Source: Peribacillus sp. FSL E2-0218 | GTDB taxonomy: Bacteria; Bacillota; Bacilli; Bacillales; DSM-1321 | Length of the DNA: 64,000 nucleotides | Direction: 5' to 3' | Assembly: GCF_037992945.1 (NCBI RefSeq) | Contig: NZ_CP150304.1 | Span: forward strand, 3,475,501 to 3,539,500 | Part shown: in pieces, positions 53,540-61,785 of the stretch | Numbering within the stretch: position 1 is the first letter of the stretch | How the letters are laid out: every line of letters begins with the position of its first letter | Notes under the pieces: generated by a model | Databases searched by the model: none | What the model was told of the DNA's origin: nothing | Seen by the model: the letters and a program-made list of their open reading frames with translations, nothing else | Position numbers and translations under genes: made by a program

Positions 53540-54559
53540 TTATCGGGAATCTCTTGATTTAGTTTTGAATAAGTGAATGTGGTCCAACGCTTTCCCCGTG
53601 CCGATCGCCACACAATCCAGCGGATTTTCGGCGATGATCACCGGCATTTGCGTCTCTTCACTGATCACTTTATCCAAATTGCGCAGTAAAGCTCCTCCGC
53701 CGGTCAGGACGATGCCTCTGTCCATGATATCTGCGGCCAATTCAGGCGGTGTTTTTTCCAGGGTGTTTTTCACGGAATCCACAATAGCAGAAACTGTATC
53801 GCTTAATGCTTTGGATATTTCATCAGCTGTGATTTCGATCGTCTTTGGTAAACCAGTCAATAAGTCACGGCCGCGAATCTCCATGTTTTCGACGCCTTCC
53901 GTGTCACCGGCAGAACCAATTTCCATTTTAATCGCTTCTGCAGTGCGCTCACCGATCATCAAATTGTAGTTTTTGCGTATGTAAACGATAATGGCATCAT
54001 CCATTTCGTCACCAGCAATGCGGATGGATTGGCTTGTTACGATACCCCCAAGGGAAATGATGGCCACTTCCGTCGTTCCTCCGCCGATATCAACGACCAT
54101 GCTGCCTGTAGGCTCCCAAACAGGAAGGTCTGCACCAATCGCTGCTGCAAACGGTTCTTCGATCGGGTATGCATCACGTGCCCCCGCTTGTCTGGCTGCA
54201 TCAATGACTGCACGCTGCTCAACAGCTGTAATTCCAGAAGGAACGCAAATCATGACATATGGCTTGTTGCCGAATACACCTTTTTTTTGGGCTTCTTTCA
54301 TATAGTACTTCATCATGGTAGCCGTCGTTTCATAATCGGCAATTACGCCGTCTTTCATCGGACGGAGGGCAACCACGTTTCCAGGTGTACGGCCGATCAT
54401 GTTTTTCGCATCGTTTCCGACTGCAACGATTTGCTTTGTATCGGTTTGCACCGCTACAACGGATGGTTCGCGAACCGCGATCCCTTTTCCTTTAACATAT
54501 ACGAGCGTGTTAGCCGTTCCTAAATCAATCCCTATATCTCTAGCGCCTATTCCAAACAT
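53540..54559 (-). CDS. mreB: Actin-like cell shape protein MreB
   Basis: 339 aa actin-fold ATPase. Phosphate 1 DLGTANTLVYVKGKG, phosphate 2 VVDIGGGTTEVAIISLGG and the adenosine motif IVLTGGGALLRNLD are all intact. It forms membrane-bound filaments that guide wall elongation. AAAGGGAGATACCA precedes the ATG at 54559; the open frame goes on 24 codons upstream with no better start. Confidence 0.97.
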   Translation of the reverse strand: MFGIGARDIGIDLGTANTLVYVKGKGIAVREPSVVAVQTDTKQIVAVGNDAKNMIGRTPGNVVALRPMKDGVIADYETTATMMKYYMKEAQKKGVFGNKPYVMICVPSGITAVEQRAVIDAARQAGARDAYPIEEPFAAAIGADLPVWEPTGSMVVDIGGGTTEVAIISLGGIVTSQSIRIAGDEMDDAIIVYIRKNYNLMIGERTAEAIKMEIGSAGDTEGVENMEIRGRDLLTGLPKTIEITADEISKALSDTVSAIVDSVKNTLEKTPPELAADIMDRGIVLTGGGALLRNLDKVISEETQMPVIIAENPLDCVAIGTGKALDHIHLFKTKSRDSR

Positions 54560-54707
54560 TGGTATCTCCCTTTCGTAAACAAAAATGCCTTTTTTTATAA
54601 GTTCAACATGTAATTTGTCGTTTTTTGACAATAAGAGTTTTGAAAAAGTTTCCTCTTTTAAAAATCATAAACAATATTATATCGTATCGTCAAAAATTTT
54701 GATAGTG

Positions 54708-55394
54708 TCATAAATAACCTTTTTCCTTCAAACTAACATATTTATGCTCCCCGATAATGATGTGGTCCAATACTTCAATCCCGATAATTCTACCACATTC
54801 GGCTAATCTTTTCGTCACTTCAATATCTTCTCTGCTAGGAGTGGGGTCTCCGGAGGGGTGGTTATGAAGACAGATGATAGAGGCGGCAGACCTTCTGAAA
54901 GCTTCTTTAAAAACCTCGCGCGGGTGCACGATCGAGGCATTGAGGCTGCCGATGAAGATTGTTGTTTTTTGGAGCACTTGATTTTTCGTATTCAAATAAA
55001 GGCAGACGAAATGTTCCTGGGTCAAAAACCGCATTTCCTCCATGCAGTAATTGGCCCCATCTTCAGGTGAACGAATCACATAGCGGTCTTGATCATTCAA
55101 TTGGTTCATTCTCCTGCCAAGTTCGACTGATGCAAGAATATGGATCGCCTTCGCTTCGCCTATTCCTTTGATTCCTGTCAATTCTTCCACGGAGGCTTCT
55201 TTTAACAGACGCAGGCCTTTGACCGAATTGATGAGCCTGCCTGCTAGCTGGAGTACGGATTCTTCCCGTGTACCCGTCCTCAATAGCAGCGCGAGCAACT
55301 CCTGGTTGGAGAGGCTTTGCGGTCCGTCTTGCAGAAACCGTTCGCGCGGTCTCTCTTCTTTCGGGTAATCCTTTATTAACATTTTTTCACTCAA
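54708..55394 (-). CDS. radC: RadC family JAB-domain protein
   Basis: 228 aa. A helix-hairpin-helix region (VEELTGIKGIGEAKAIHIL) and a JAB/MPN metal site (ICLHNHPSGDPTPSREDI) are present, the latter with the full ligand set of a JAB protease fold. Function is debated; a DNA repair role was not upheld in E. coli. In the maf-radC-mreB order of B. subtilis (ysxA). Confidence 0.94.
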   Translation of the reverse strand: MSEKMLIKDYPKEERPRERFLQDGPQSLSNQELLALLLRTGTREESVLQLAGRLINSVKGLRLLKEASVEELTGIKGIGEAKAIHILASVELGRRMNQLNDQDRYVIRSPEDGANYCMEEMRFLTQEHFVCLYLNTKNQVLQKTTIFIGSLNASIVHPREVFKEAFRRSAASIICLHNHPSGDPTPSREDIEVTKRLAECGRIIGIEVLDHIIIGEHKYVSLKEKGYL

Positions 55395-55436
55395 AACATC
55401 CTTCCTCCCATCGAAAGGGAGATGCCAGAGCGGAAA

Positions 55437-56009
55437 TCATTCACCTATGTCCGCCTGCAACGCCTTGAGCTCACGGGCCAATCTTGAAACCGGAAGCCCG
55501 ACGACAGAGAAGTAGTCCCCTTTGATTTGTTTGACAAGCAGGGATCCGTATCCTTGTATCCCATAACCGCCCGCTTTATCAAAAGGTTCCCCGCTATCCA
55601 GATAACGTTCGATTTCAGCTCCTGGCAGCTCCCAAAATGTCACTTCCGTTTTTTCTGCGAACACTTTGCCATGCTTGCCGAATAAGATGGCAACACCCGT
55701 ATATACCTCATGTGTCCGGCCTGATAGCATCTCCAGCATTCTTTTTCCATCCGCGCGGCTTGTTGGCTTGCCTAATATCTTTCCATCAAGGACGACAACC
55801 GTGTCCGAGCCGATTACCCAGCGTTCCTGAAATCTTGCTGCGATGGCTTTCGCCTTACGCGAGGCAAGCTCTTTCACAGCAGCATCCGGGCACATGGTAT
55901 CATCAATCGTTTCATCGACATTGGAATTCATGCTTTCAAAGGGGATTTGTAGAAACTGCAGAAGTTCTTTACGACGTGGTGATGAAGAAGCTAAAATCAA
56001 TGGCTGCAT
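55437..56009 (-). CDS. maf: Maf-type nucleoside triphosphate pyrophosphatase
   Basis: 190 aa. SSSPRRKELLQFLQIPFE at the N-terminus, VIGSDTVVVLDGKILGKP and the catalytic acidic residues are typical of Maf, which hydrolyses dTTP/UTP and modified nucleotides and affects septation. 42 nt upstream of radC. Confidence 0.95.
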   Translation of the reverse strand: MQPLILASSSPRRKELLQFLQIPFESMNSNVDETIDDTMCPDAAVKELASRKAKAIAARFQERWVIGSDTVVVLDGKILGKPTSRADGKRMLEMLSGRTHEVYTGVAILFGKHGKVFAEKTEVTFWELPGAEIERYLDSGEPFDKAGGYGIQGYGSLLVKQIKGDYFSVVGLPVSRLARELKALQADIGE

Positions 56010-56130
56010 AATTAAAAGGTCACCTTTCTTTACATAGGGAGATACATATCTATCCTATCAAATTATCTTCCAATCCACAATTATTGTTTACTACGAATCG
56101 ACAAATCCAGTTAAGTATTTCCCGGAAAAT

Positions 56131-56156
56131 AAAAAAGCTGTCACCAGACAGCTTTT
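56131..56156 (-). terminator. Intrinsic terminator after spoIIB
   Basis: Minus-strand AAAAGCTGTC TGGT GACAGC then TTTTTT. A second hairpin, GGGAGC...GCTCCC (56161-56187), precedes it and has a plus-strand T-run. Confidence 0.82.
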
Positions 56157-56196
56157 GGCAGGGAGCTCGTCCAGTTGGACGGCTCCCTTTTTTTAC

Positions 56197-57168
56197 TTAA
56201 CTTGATGTATTTTGATAATTCAACAAGAAATCCAGCAGGCTTCCTTGTGCCTGCAGCAGCTTGTCTTCCTTTTTCGAACGCTCGAACTCGGTAATCGACT
56301 GTGCCGCAGCAGATAGGTCAGCATTCATTTTCGCTAACTCTCCCGATACTTTCGCCGCCTTCAATTCATTCAAGTTTTTCTTCAGCACTTCCCTGTTAAC
56401 TGTCGCTTCTTTACCACGAAGCTTGGCAGCGGATATTTCCGCTAGTGACGCATATACCGTCTTCATCTTGATGAGGTTTTTTTCATCTTCCCCGCTTTTT
56501 CCAGCCGCTTCCAGATTGATTTCCTTCCAATAAACGTCGACATCATAGGACTTTAAGAATAAGGCCAGCTCCTTGCTTGAAGCTAAACTCTCTGCCGAAC
56601 CCAGGAATAAATAATAGCTGTCTTCCAGTTTGAAAATTTCAGCGGGAACCTGTTTCCCCAAAATTTTCTTTTGTACCTGCCTGGCTGCATCCTCACTGCT
56701 GAACACTCCGCCCTGCACAAGGAATGTCTTCAGCTGCGTCCCATTTTCCTTCACTGCCGCTTTTTTATCCTCCACTGGTGCCTTCGTTGAAATCGGGGTT
56801 TCTACTGATGGAACCGCAGCTTTTTCCCTGGTGATCGTTTTAACCGCAATCAAGCCAAGTATCGAACCAAAAAACACCGCACAAATGACAGCAATCAAAA
56901 ATGTCTTAAGCGGCCTACTTTCCGGGCCTTTCCGCGAGCTGGCACCAAAGCCGATAAGCTTCGGCATTTTTTTCTTTGGGGGTGTGGGGACCAATACCAT
57001 CTTGTTCTCGCTTGTTTCATCAGGAAGGATCCATTCGAAACTCTCATCTTGTTGTTCCTGCTCTTCGCTCGCTGCCTCTTCGCTTTCAATTCTGCCTTTA
57101 TCGGTAAATATTTTTTCTTCCCCATTTATTTTTATCTTGACGCCTTTGCTTTTTCCTGACTTGCCCAC
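56197..57168 (-). CDS. spoIIB: Stage II sporulation protein B (SPOR domain)
   Basis: 323 aa. Charged cytoplasmic N-terminus, one membrane helix (TFLIAVICAVFFGSILGLIA) and an extracellular SPOR-like domain (FLVQGGVFSSEDAARQVQ ... DSYYLFLGSAES), then a helical Ala/Lys-rich tail. SpoIIB assists septal peptidoglycan thinning in engulfment. GTG at 57168, 7 nt after AGGAGG, is the best start; ATG codons upstream (57174, 57201) are poorly spaced. The maf-spoIIB-comC order supports the call. Confidence 0.85.
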   Translation of the reverse strand: MGKSGKSKGVKIKINGEEKIFTDKGRIESEEAASEEQEQQDESFEWILPDETSENKMVLVPTPPKKKMPKLIGFGASSRKGPESRPLKTFLIAVICAVFFGSILGLIAVKTITREKAAVPSVETPISTKAPVEDKKAAVKENGTQLKTFLVQGGVFSSEDAARQVQKKILGKQVPAEIFKLEDSYYLFLGSAESLASSKELALFLKSYDVDVYWKEINLEAAGKSGEDEKNLIKMKTVYASLAEISAAKLRGKEATVNREVLKKNLNELKAAKVSGELAKMNADLSAAAQSITEFERSKKEDKLLQAQGSLLDFLLNYQNTSS

Positions 57169-57215
57169 TTTCATTCCTCCTCTCCTGATCATTTTTTCCA
57201 TCCTATCATAGTGCC

Positions 57216-57248
57216 AAAAAAAAATAACAAGACTTTTGTCGTCTTGTC
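57216..57248 (-). terminator. Intrinsic terminator after comC
   Basis: Minus-strand stem GACAAGAC / GTCTTGTT with a 6-7 nt loop and ATTTTTTTTT tail. It lies about 215 nt past the comC stop and just before spoIIB. Between them (57249-57463) GGGGGAA and TTCCCCC form a wide inverted pair; no gene is seen. Confidence 0.75.
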
Positions 57249-57463
57249 ATTAATAGGTTTCGTCAAATTTCCCTTTTACAGACCACTAGGTTACAAGGGT
57301 CTTCTTAATCACTGGTACTTCTGGTTCATTGCCGCATCAATATCCATGCCTCACAAATTCCGTGCCATCCATTCCCTTGAATGCAAATGGGGGAAATTCA
57401 CTAGTTGTGCTGACCCAGGGGCATTTTGACAAATTCCCCCTTATCCAGAGTGGTCCTTTACAC

Positions 57464-58216
57464 TCATCTTAGGAAGCTTGCATACAAACTCACCATATAA
57501 TCGCCCCAATAATAAGCCGTCAATGTCCCAAAAACGATGTACGGACCGAAAGGAATGACGGTTTTCTTGTCTAGTACGCCGCTGGACATCCCGATGATGC
57601 CAAAGAGCGCCCCATAAAAACTAGCAAAAAGAAGGGACAGGAGGACCAGCTTCGTTCCCAATGCAAATCCGATCACTGCAAACAATTTGATATCACCACC
57701 GCCCATCCCCCCCTTGCTCACCACGGCGATCAGGAGCAGAAGACTGAAGCCGATCGCCGCCCCGGCTATCGAATCCCACCACGGGGACAAAGGGAACGAC
57801 ACTCTCAGAATGATAAAAATCACCATAAAGAAAAGCAGTATTTTATCAGGTATGAGCATATAGGTCACATCGGAGACAAAAATGATCATGAATAACGAAA
57901 TCAATGTCCAGCCAATAAGAAGCTCGCCCGACCAGCCGAGGAATATCGGAGCTGAGGCAAATAAAATGCCTGTCAGCATTTCCACGACCGGATATACGGG
58001 GGAAATCCTCGCTTTACAGCCACGGCATTTTCCGCCCTGCAGCATATAGGAAATGACCGGTATCAACTCAAGGGGTTTCAAGGTACGCCCACAGGATGGG
58101 CAAGCCGAGCGACGGTTTACAAATGCGTGACTTACTGGAACATTTAAACCGACGACATTAAAAAAGGAGCCTAAAATCAAGCCTAGTATGAGGAGATAAA
58201 TATGGATAGCGATCAT
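57464..58216 (-). CDS. comC: Prepilin peptidase ComC
   Basis: 250 aa polytopic aspartyl protease. The cytoplasmic zinc-binding loop CPSCGRTL ... CRGCKARI and the catalytic aspartates (VSDVTYMLIPD and GGMGGGDIKLFAV) are present, with about eight membrane spans. It processes and methylates the competence pseudopilins. No Shine-Dalgarno precedes the ATG at 58216; the small ORF upstream ends in an ATGA overlap, so translation is probably coupled. Confidence 0.94.
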   Translation of the reverse strand: MIAIHIYLLILGLILGSFFNVVGLNVPVSHAFVNRRSACPSCGRTLKPLELIPVISYMLQGGKCRGCKARISPVYPVVEMLTGILFASAPIFLGWSGELLIGWTLISLFMIIFVSDVTYMLIPDKILLFFMVIFIILRVSFPLSPWWDSIAGAAIGFSLLLLIAVVSKGGMGGGDIKLFAVIGFALGTKLVLLSLLFASFYGALFGIIGMSSGVLDKKTVIPFGPYIVFGTLTAYYWGDYMVSLYASFLR

Positions 58217-58347
58217 TTATGTAAGATGCACAGGGGAACCGTCCAGATTGGTCGTTTCCCCGCCTGCATAAAATCCTTCATCAGCATGTCCCAAGCCCTT
58301 GCCAGGACATCTCTTTTACGATAATCATTACGGTTCCTCATCGTCAT
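58213..58347 (-). CDS. 44-codon ORF overlapping the comC start
   Basis: MTMRNRNDYRKRDVLARAWD then MLMKDFMQAGKRPIWTVPLC and ILHK. A basic first half and an amphipathic second half; no family recognised. Its TGA overlaps the comC ATG by 4 nt, and its own first ATG overlaps the TGA of another tiny ORF (58344-58430) by 4 nt. GGGGGG lies a few nt before it, and a second ATG two codons in is better spaced. Too small for routine ORF calls. Coupling into comC is the main reason to believe it. Confidence 0.5.
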   Translation of the reverse strand: MTMRNRNDYRKRDVLARAWDMLMKDFMQAGKRPIWTVPLCILHK

Positions 58348-58430
58348 TCATCCCCCCGTATTTCATCTTCAGGCCGGCCCTTCCAAAACATCTCCCATTC
58401 CCGCTTGATTTGATACGATTCATTTAGCAT
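58344..58430 (-). CDS. 28-codon ORF at the head of the comC region
   Basis: MLNESYQIKREWEMFWKGRP and EDEIRGDE, highly charged. CCTGGATG upstream is a weak ribosome site. Its stop overlaps the next small ORF by 4 nt. An AAAATATGCTTAT element just upstream (58446-58458) is one mismatch from the ComK AT-box AAAA-N5-TTTT. Could also be a leader peptide. Confidence 0.35.
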   Translation of the reverse strand: MLNESYQIKREWEMFWKGRPEDEIRGDE

Positions 58431-58582
58431 CCAGGAACAATATATAAGCATATTTTAACAAATATACGTGGAGTTGGCTGACAAAAAACTTCACGGAAGC
58501 AGTGGATATCCCGTTTTATTTTCCATTGCTCCCCCTATCTCCTTCACGCCAACACTGTCTGATCCCTCCCGATTCGAATTGG

Positions 58583-59863
58583 TCAGTCTTGCAGGAATGC
58601 CCTCACAAGAGAAAGGAAATGCAGGGAACCAGTGATGACAAGAACCTCCTTGTCCCCTGTTTTCCGTCTTCCTTCCGTTATGGCCGCCTGCCAATCCTTG
58701 ATTAGCTGTTTATTCTCGTGATGAGATGCTTCATAAAGCGTCTGCGCATCGGCAGCCCGATCATGGCCGAATTCGGTAATGATGATCTCAAGCGCATCTT
58801 TTTCAAGTTCATGCAGCATCTTGGCATAATCCTTATCCTTAAAAGAGCTGAAAACGAATCGGTAGTGATATTCAGGGTAATGTGCCTTCAGCGTATCCAC
58901 AAGAACCTGAATGCCCGCAGGATTATGGGCACCATCCAAAATCACCAAAGGGTCATTGGAGATTTTTTCAAAACGGCCATCCCATTTCGCTTCCGCTATT
59001 CCTTTGCGGATGTTTTTTTCATCGGTATGTTCCAGGCCGATCTGGACGGCAGCAATGGCCAATGCTGCATTCTCGATTTGATGTTGGCCTAACATGTTCA
59101 TTTCAAGATGATCGATGGTCCTATTCCCATGCGTAAACGAGAAGCTTTGTCTGCCTTCTCTTTTCTTTACATGCCTTATTTGAAAATCCCTGGCTAATTG
59201 GTAATACGGAACACCGACTGCATGTGCCCTATCTTCGATCACGTCTGCCGGTTCTTTCGCCGTCACTCCGCTTATGACCGGCGCCCCGCTTTTGATGATG
59301 CCTGCCTTCTCTGAAGCGATTTCCGCCAATGTGTCACCGAGGATATTCGTATGCTCCAAGGAAATCGAGGTAATGATCGAAAGCAACGGCTTGATGACAT
59401 TCGTCGTATCCAGCCTGCCTCCAAGTCCGGTTTCCATTAAGACCAGATCTACCTCTTTCTTGCTAAAATAAGAGAACGCCATGGCCGTCAATATTTCGAA
59501 TTGGGTGGGGCCATTCCCTGCATGATCCATCTCTTGGATGAACGGCCACAGTTCCGTGAACACAGCGATGAAATCCTTATCGCTGATTTCATCTGCATTT
59601 ATCTTCAGCTGTTCATTCATGCGGCTTAAATACGGGGATGTGAACGAAGCGACCCGGACTCCTTCTTCCATCAAAATTCCTTTCATATACTGCAGCGTCG
59701 ATCCTTTCCCATTTGAACCGGCAATATGAATATACTTTAACCCTTCATGCGGGTTGCCTAATTTCTTTAATAATGCTTCCATGCGTGACAGGCCGAAATT
59801 CATGCCCAATCGAACTTGTCGTCGTTCAAAAAAATGATTGATTTCTTTCATGGTCCTTGCCAT
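58583..59863 (-). CDS. folC: Folylpolyglutamate synthase FolC
   Basis: 426 aa Mur-ligase-family enzyme adding gamma-linked glutamates to folates. The P-loop is AGSNGKGSTLQYMKG near residues 48-62, then TSPYLSRMNEQLKIN, LMETGLGGRLDTTNV, and VILDGAHNPAGIQVL in the C-terminal domain. AGGAGG lies about 11 nt before the ATG. In B. subtilis folC directly follows valS; here two ATP-grasp genes on the other strand come between them. A 152-bp gap then leads to the comC small ORFs. Confidence 0.95.
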   Translation of the reverse strand: MARTMKEINHFFERRQVRLGMNFGLSRMEALLKKLGNPHEGLKYIHIAGSNGKGSTLQYMKGILMEEGVRVASFTSPYLSRMNEQLKINADEISDKDFIAVFTELWPFIQEMDHAGNGPTQFEILTAMAFSYFSKKEVDLVLMETGLGGRLDTTNVIKPLLSIITSISLEHTNILGDTLAEIASEKAGIIKSGAPVISGVTAKEPADVIEDRAHAVGVPYYQLARDFQIRHVKKREGRQSFSFTHGNRTIDHLEMNMLGQHQIENAALAIAAVQIGLEHTDEKNIRKGIAEAKWDGRFEKISNDPLVILDGAHNPAGIQVLVDTLKAHYPEYHYRFVFSSFKDKDYAKMLHELEKDALEIIITEFGHDRAADAQTLYEASHHENKQLIKDWQAAITEGRRKTGDKEVLVITGSLHFLSLVRAFLQD

Positions 59864-59962
59864 TAATCATCGAGCCTCCTCTATCTTTATACCGCTCTAA
59901 TGCGTTAAGATTATTTTATCAATATATGAACGATTAACCTAGACGAAAGGTAGTGTTAATTC

Positions 59963-60907
59963 ATGAAAACTTCTTCTGACCTCCATTGCTGGATTGTCGT
60001 GAATGGCTATTTACAGCATGATAAATTTTCCAGCCTGGCTTTGTTCATCAAAGAATCGGCTGAAAGAAAAAAAATCAAGGCAACCCTCATCCGTAATTCG
60101 GATCTTATTCCCGTCATTGAAAACGGGATTCCAATGCTTAAAGGAACGTTTGGAAAGCTGCCTGACTTTGTCCTATTCATGGATAAAGATATCCATTTGG
60201 CGCGCCATTTGGAATTGCTCGGCCTCCCGGTATACAACAGCAGTTCTGCTATCGATATTTGCGACAGCAAAGCGAAAACGCATCAAGCCTTAGCGGGACA
60301 TAACATACCGATGCCGAAGACCGTCTTTCCTCCTTTCACCTACGAGGGTATCGAAAGGGTTAATATGGATGTTTTCAACCAAATCGGAAGCGAGCTTGGA
60401 TTCCCGCTTGTCGTCAAGGAGTCGTACGGTTCTTTCGGGGAACAAGTTTATTTGATTCAAACGGAAGAAGAACTTCTCAAGGCAATCCGTCTTCTTGGCC
60501 ACAAACCATTCATCATCCAGGAATTCATCAGGCACAGCAAAGGACGTGACATTCGCATCAATGTCGTCGGCGATCAAGTCATAGCTGCGATGCAACGCCA
60601 TTCCGAGAGTGACTTCCGGGCCAACATGACAGCTGGCGGCAGGGCCCAGCCCTATACACCCACGAAGGAGGAAGCCATACTGGCGATCCGTTGTGCCGAG
60701 ATTCTTGGCGCCGCATTTGCTGGCGTCGATTTGTTATTCGGTGAAGATGGGCCGCTTTTGTGCGAGGTGAATTCGAATTCTCATTTGCTTAATATATATG
60801 AATGCACCGGCATCAACATCGCTGACAGCATGTTTGATCATATGTTGAACAATATAGGGAAGGGGAGTGCGACAGATGAGAAAACAAGCAGGCTGGCTGA
60901 TATATAA
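59963..60907 (+). CDS. RimK-like ATP-grasp ligase (first of tandem pair)
   Basis: 314 aa. The N-terminal pre-ATP-grasp domain is followed by the ATP-grasp fold: SKAKTHQALAGHNIPMPKT starts it, PLVVKESYGSFGEQVYLI is the lysine and small-loop region, QEFIRHSKGRDIRINVVGD the central strand, and AFAGVDLLFGEDGPLLCEVN the metal-binding end. Related enzymes (RimK, LysX, glutamate ligases) join an amino acid to a carboxylate through an acylphosphate. The acceptor here is unknown. AAAGGTAGTG precedes the ATG. It overlaps the second copy by 32 nt and is divergent from folC. Confidence 0.88.
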   Translation: MKTSSDLHCWIVVNGYLQHDKFSSLALFIKESAERKKIKATLIRNSDLIPVIENGIPMLKGTFGKLPDFVLFMDKDIHLARHLELLGLPVYNSSSAIDICDSKAKTHQALAGHNIPMPKTVFPPFTYEGIERVNMDVFNQIGSELGFPLVVKESYGSFGEQVYLIQTEEELLKAIRLLGHKPFIIQEFIRHSKGRDIRINVVGDQVIAAMQRHSESDFRANMTAGGRAQPYTPTKEEAILAIRCAEILGAAFAGVDLLFGEDGPLLCEVNSNSHLLNIYECTGINIADSMFDHMLNNIGKGSATDEKTSRLADI

Positions 60908-61730
60908 CCGCGAGGATGCCGAAAAAAATAAAGGCTACATAGAATGGATGCTGGACGAGGCAAGCAAGCTTGATCTTGATTTGCATTTCTATCATCGTGA
61001 AGATCTGCGGATCGGCCATCGCTTCAATGCGTTATATGCCGAGCATGTGCTGGAGCCAATCACAATGCCAGCCTTTGCCATCGTGCGGACCATCGACCCT
61101 TTTTTCACGAGACAGCTGGAGCAAATGGGGATTGTTTGCTTCAACTCTTCTTCCGTATCCGAAATGGCGAATGACAAAGCAAAGACCCATCAATATTTAT
61201 CAGCGATGGGAATTCCGATGGCCGATACCGTATATTGCAACGGACGGCCGAAGGCAACTGATATGGCACTCCCTTTCATCGCTAAAGAAACAAAAGGCCG
61301 CGGCGGGAAGCAGGTGTATTTAATCGAGAATGAGGCTGATTTGGCCCAGTTGAATGAAGGAAACTGGATCGTGCAAAAGCCTGGCCGATTCGGACAGGAT
61401 ATCCGTGTTTTTGTAATAGGCAACCAAGTGAAGGCCGCCGTGCTCCGCGAATCAGCTTCGAGCTTCAAGGCCAATTATACGTTAGGCGGAACAGCTTCCT
61501 TATGTGAACTAGCTCCACACGATTTAGCGCTGGTTGAAAGAATCATCGAAGCGTTTGATTTTGGCCTGGTCGGCATCGATTTCATTTTTGCCAAAGACGG
61601 CAGCCTGCTGCTCAATGAAATCGAGGATGTCGTCGGGAGCCGTACGTTAAGTGCCTTAAGCGAGATCAATATCGTAAGGGAATATCTCACTTTCATTAAG
61701 GACAGGATCAACACCCTGCAGGACGTTTAA
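60876..61730 (+). CDS. RimK-like ATP-grasp ligase (second of tandem pair)
   Basis: 284 aa, a divergent paralogue of the previous gene. SSVSEMANDKAKTHQYLSAM, FIAKETKGRGGKQVYLIENE, KPGRFGQDIRVFVIGNQVK and FGLVGIDFIFAKDGSLLLNE follow the same order of ATP-grasp elements. The last motif reads NEIEDVVGSRTL where copy one has EVNSNSHLLNI, so the metal-site and acceptor-side residues differ. ATG at 60876 follows GGGGAG and lies within the end of the first gene, so the two are coupled and may form a heteromer or act in sequence. Confidence 0.87.
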   Translation: MRKQAGWLIYNREDAEKNKGYIEWMLDEASKLDLDLHFYHREDLRIGHRFNALYAEHVLEPITMPAFAIVRTIDPFFTRQLEQMGIVCFNSSSVSEMANDKAKTHQYLSAMGIPMADTVYCNGRPKATDMALPFIAKETKGRGGKQVYLIENEADLAQLNEGNWIVQKPGRFGQDIRVFVIGNQVKAAVLRESASSFKANYTLGGTASLCELAPHDLALVERIIEAFDFGLVGIDFIFAKDGSLLLNEIEDVVGSRTLSALSEINIVREYLTFIKDRINTLQDV

Positions 61731-61744
61731 GATTCACGATAAAA

Positions 61745-61780
61745 AAAGGAGGAACCAGCCAATATGCTGGTTCCTCCTTT
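61745..61780. terminator. Bidirectional terminator between the ATP-grasp pair and valS
   Basis: 15-bp stem AAAGGAGGAACCAGC / GCTGGTTCCTCCTTT with a 6-nt loop and T-runs on both sides. Confidence 0.9.
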
Positions 61781-61785
61781 CATGT

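Noticed and set aside
57211..57429. 72-codon plus-strand frame between spoIIB and comC
   Set aside because: Begins in the minus-strand comC terminator, has no ribosome site and no family features.
58491..58694. 67-codon minus-strand frame overlapping the folC end, and an 11-codon frame within it (58491-58526)
   Set aside because: Mostly a folC shadow. The 11-codon piece has a GGGGGAG site and a following T-run but nothing else to show it is a leader peptide.
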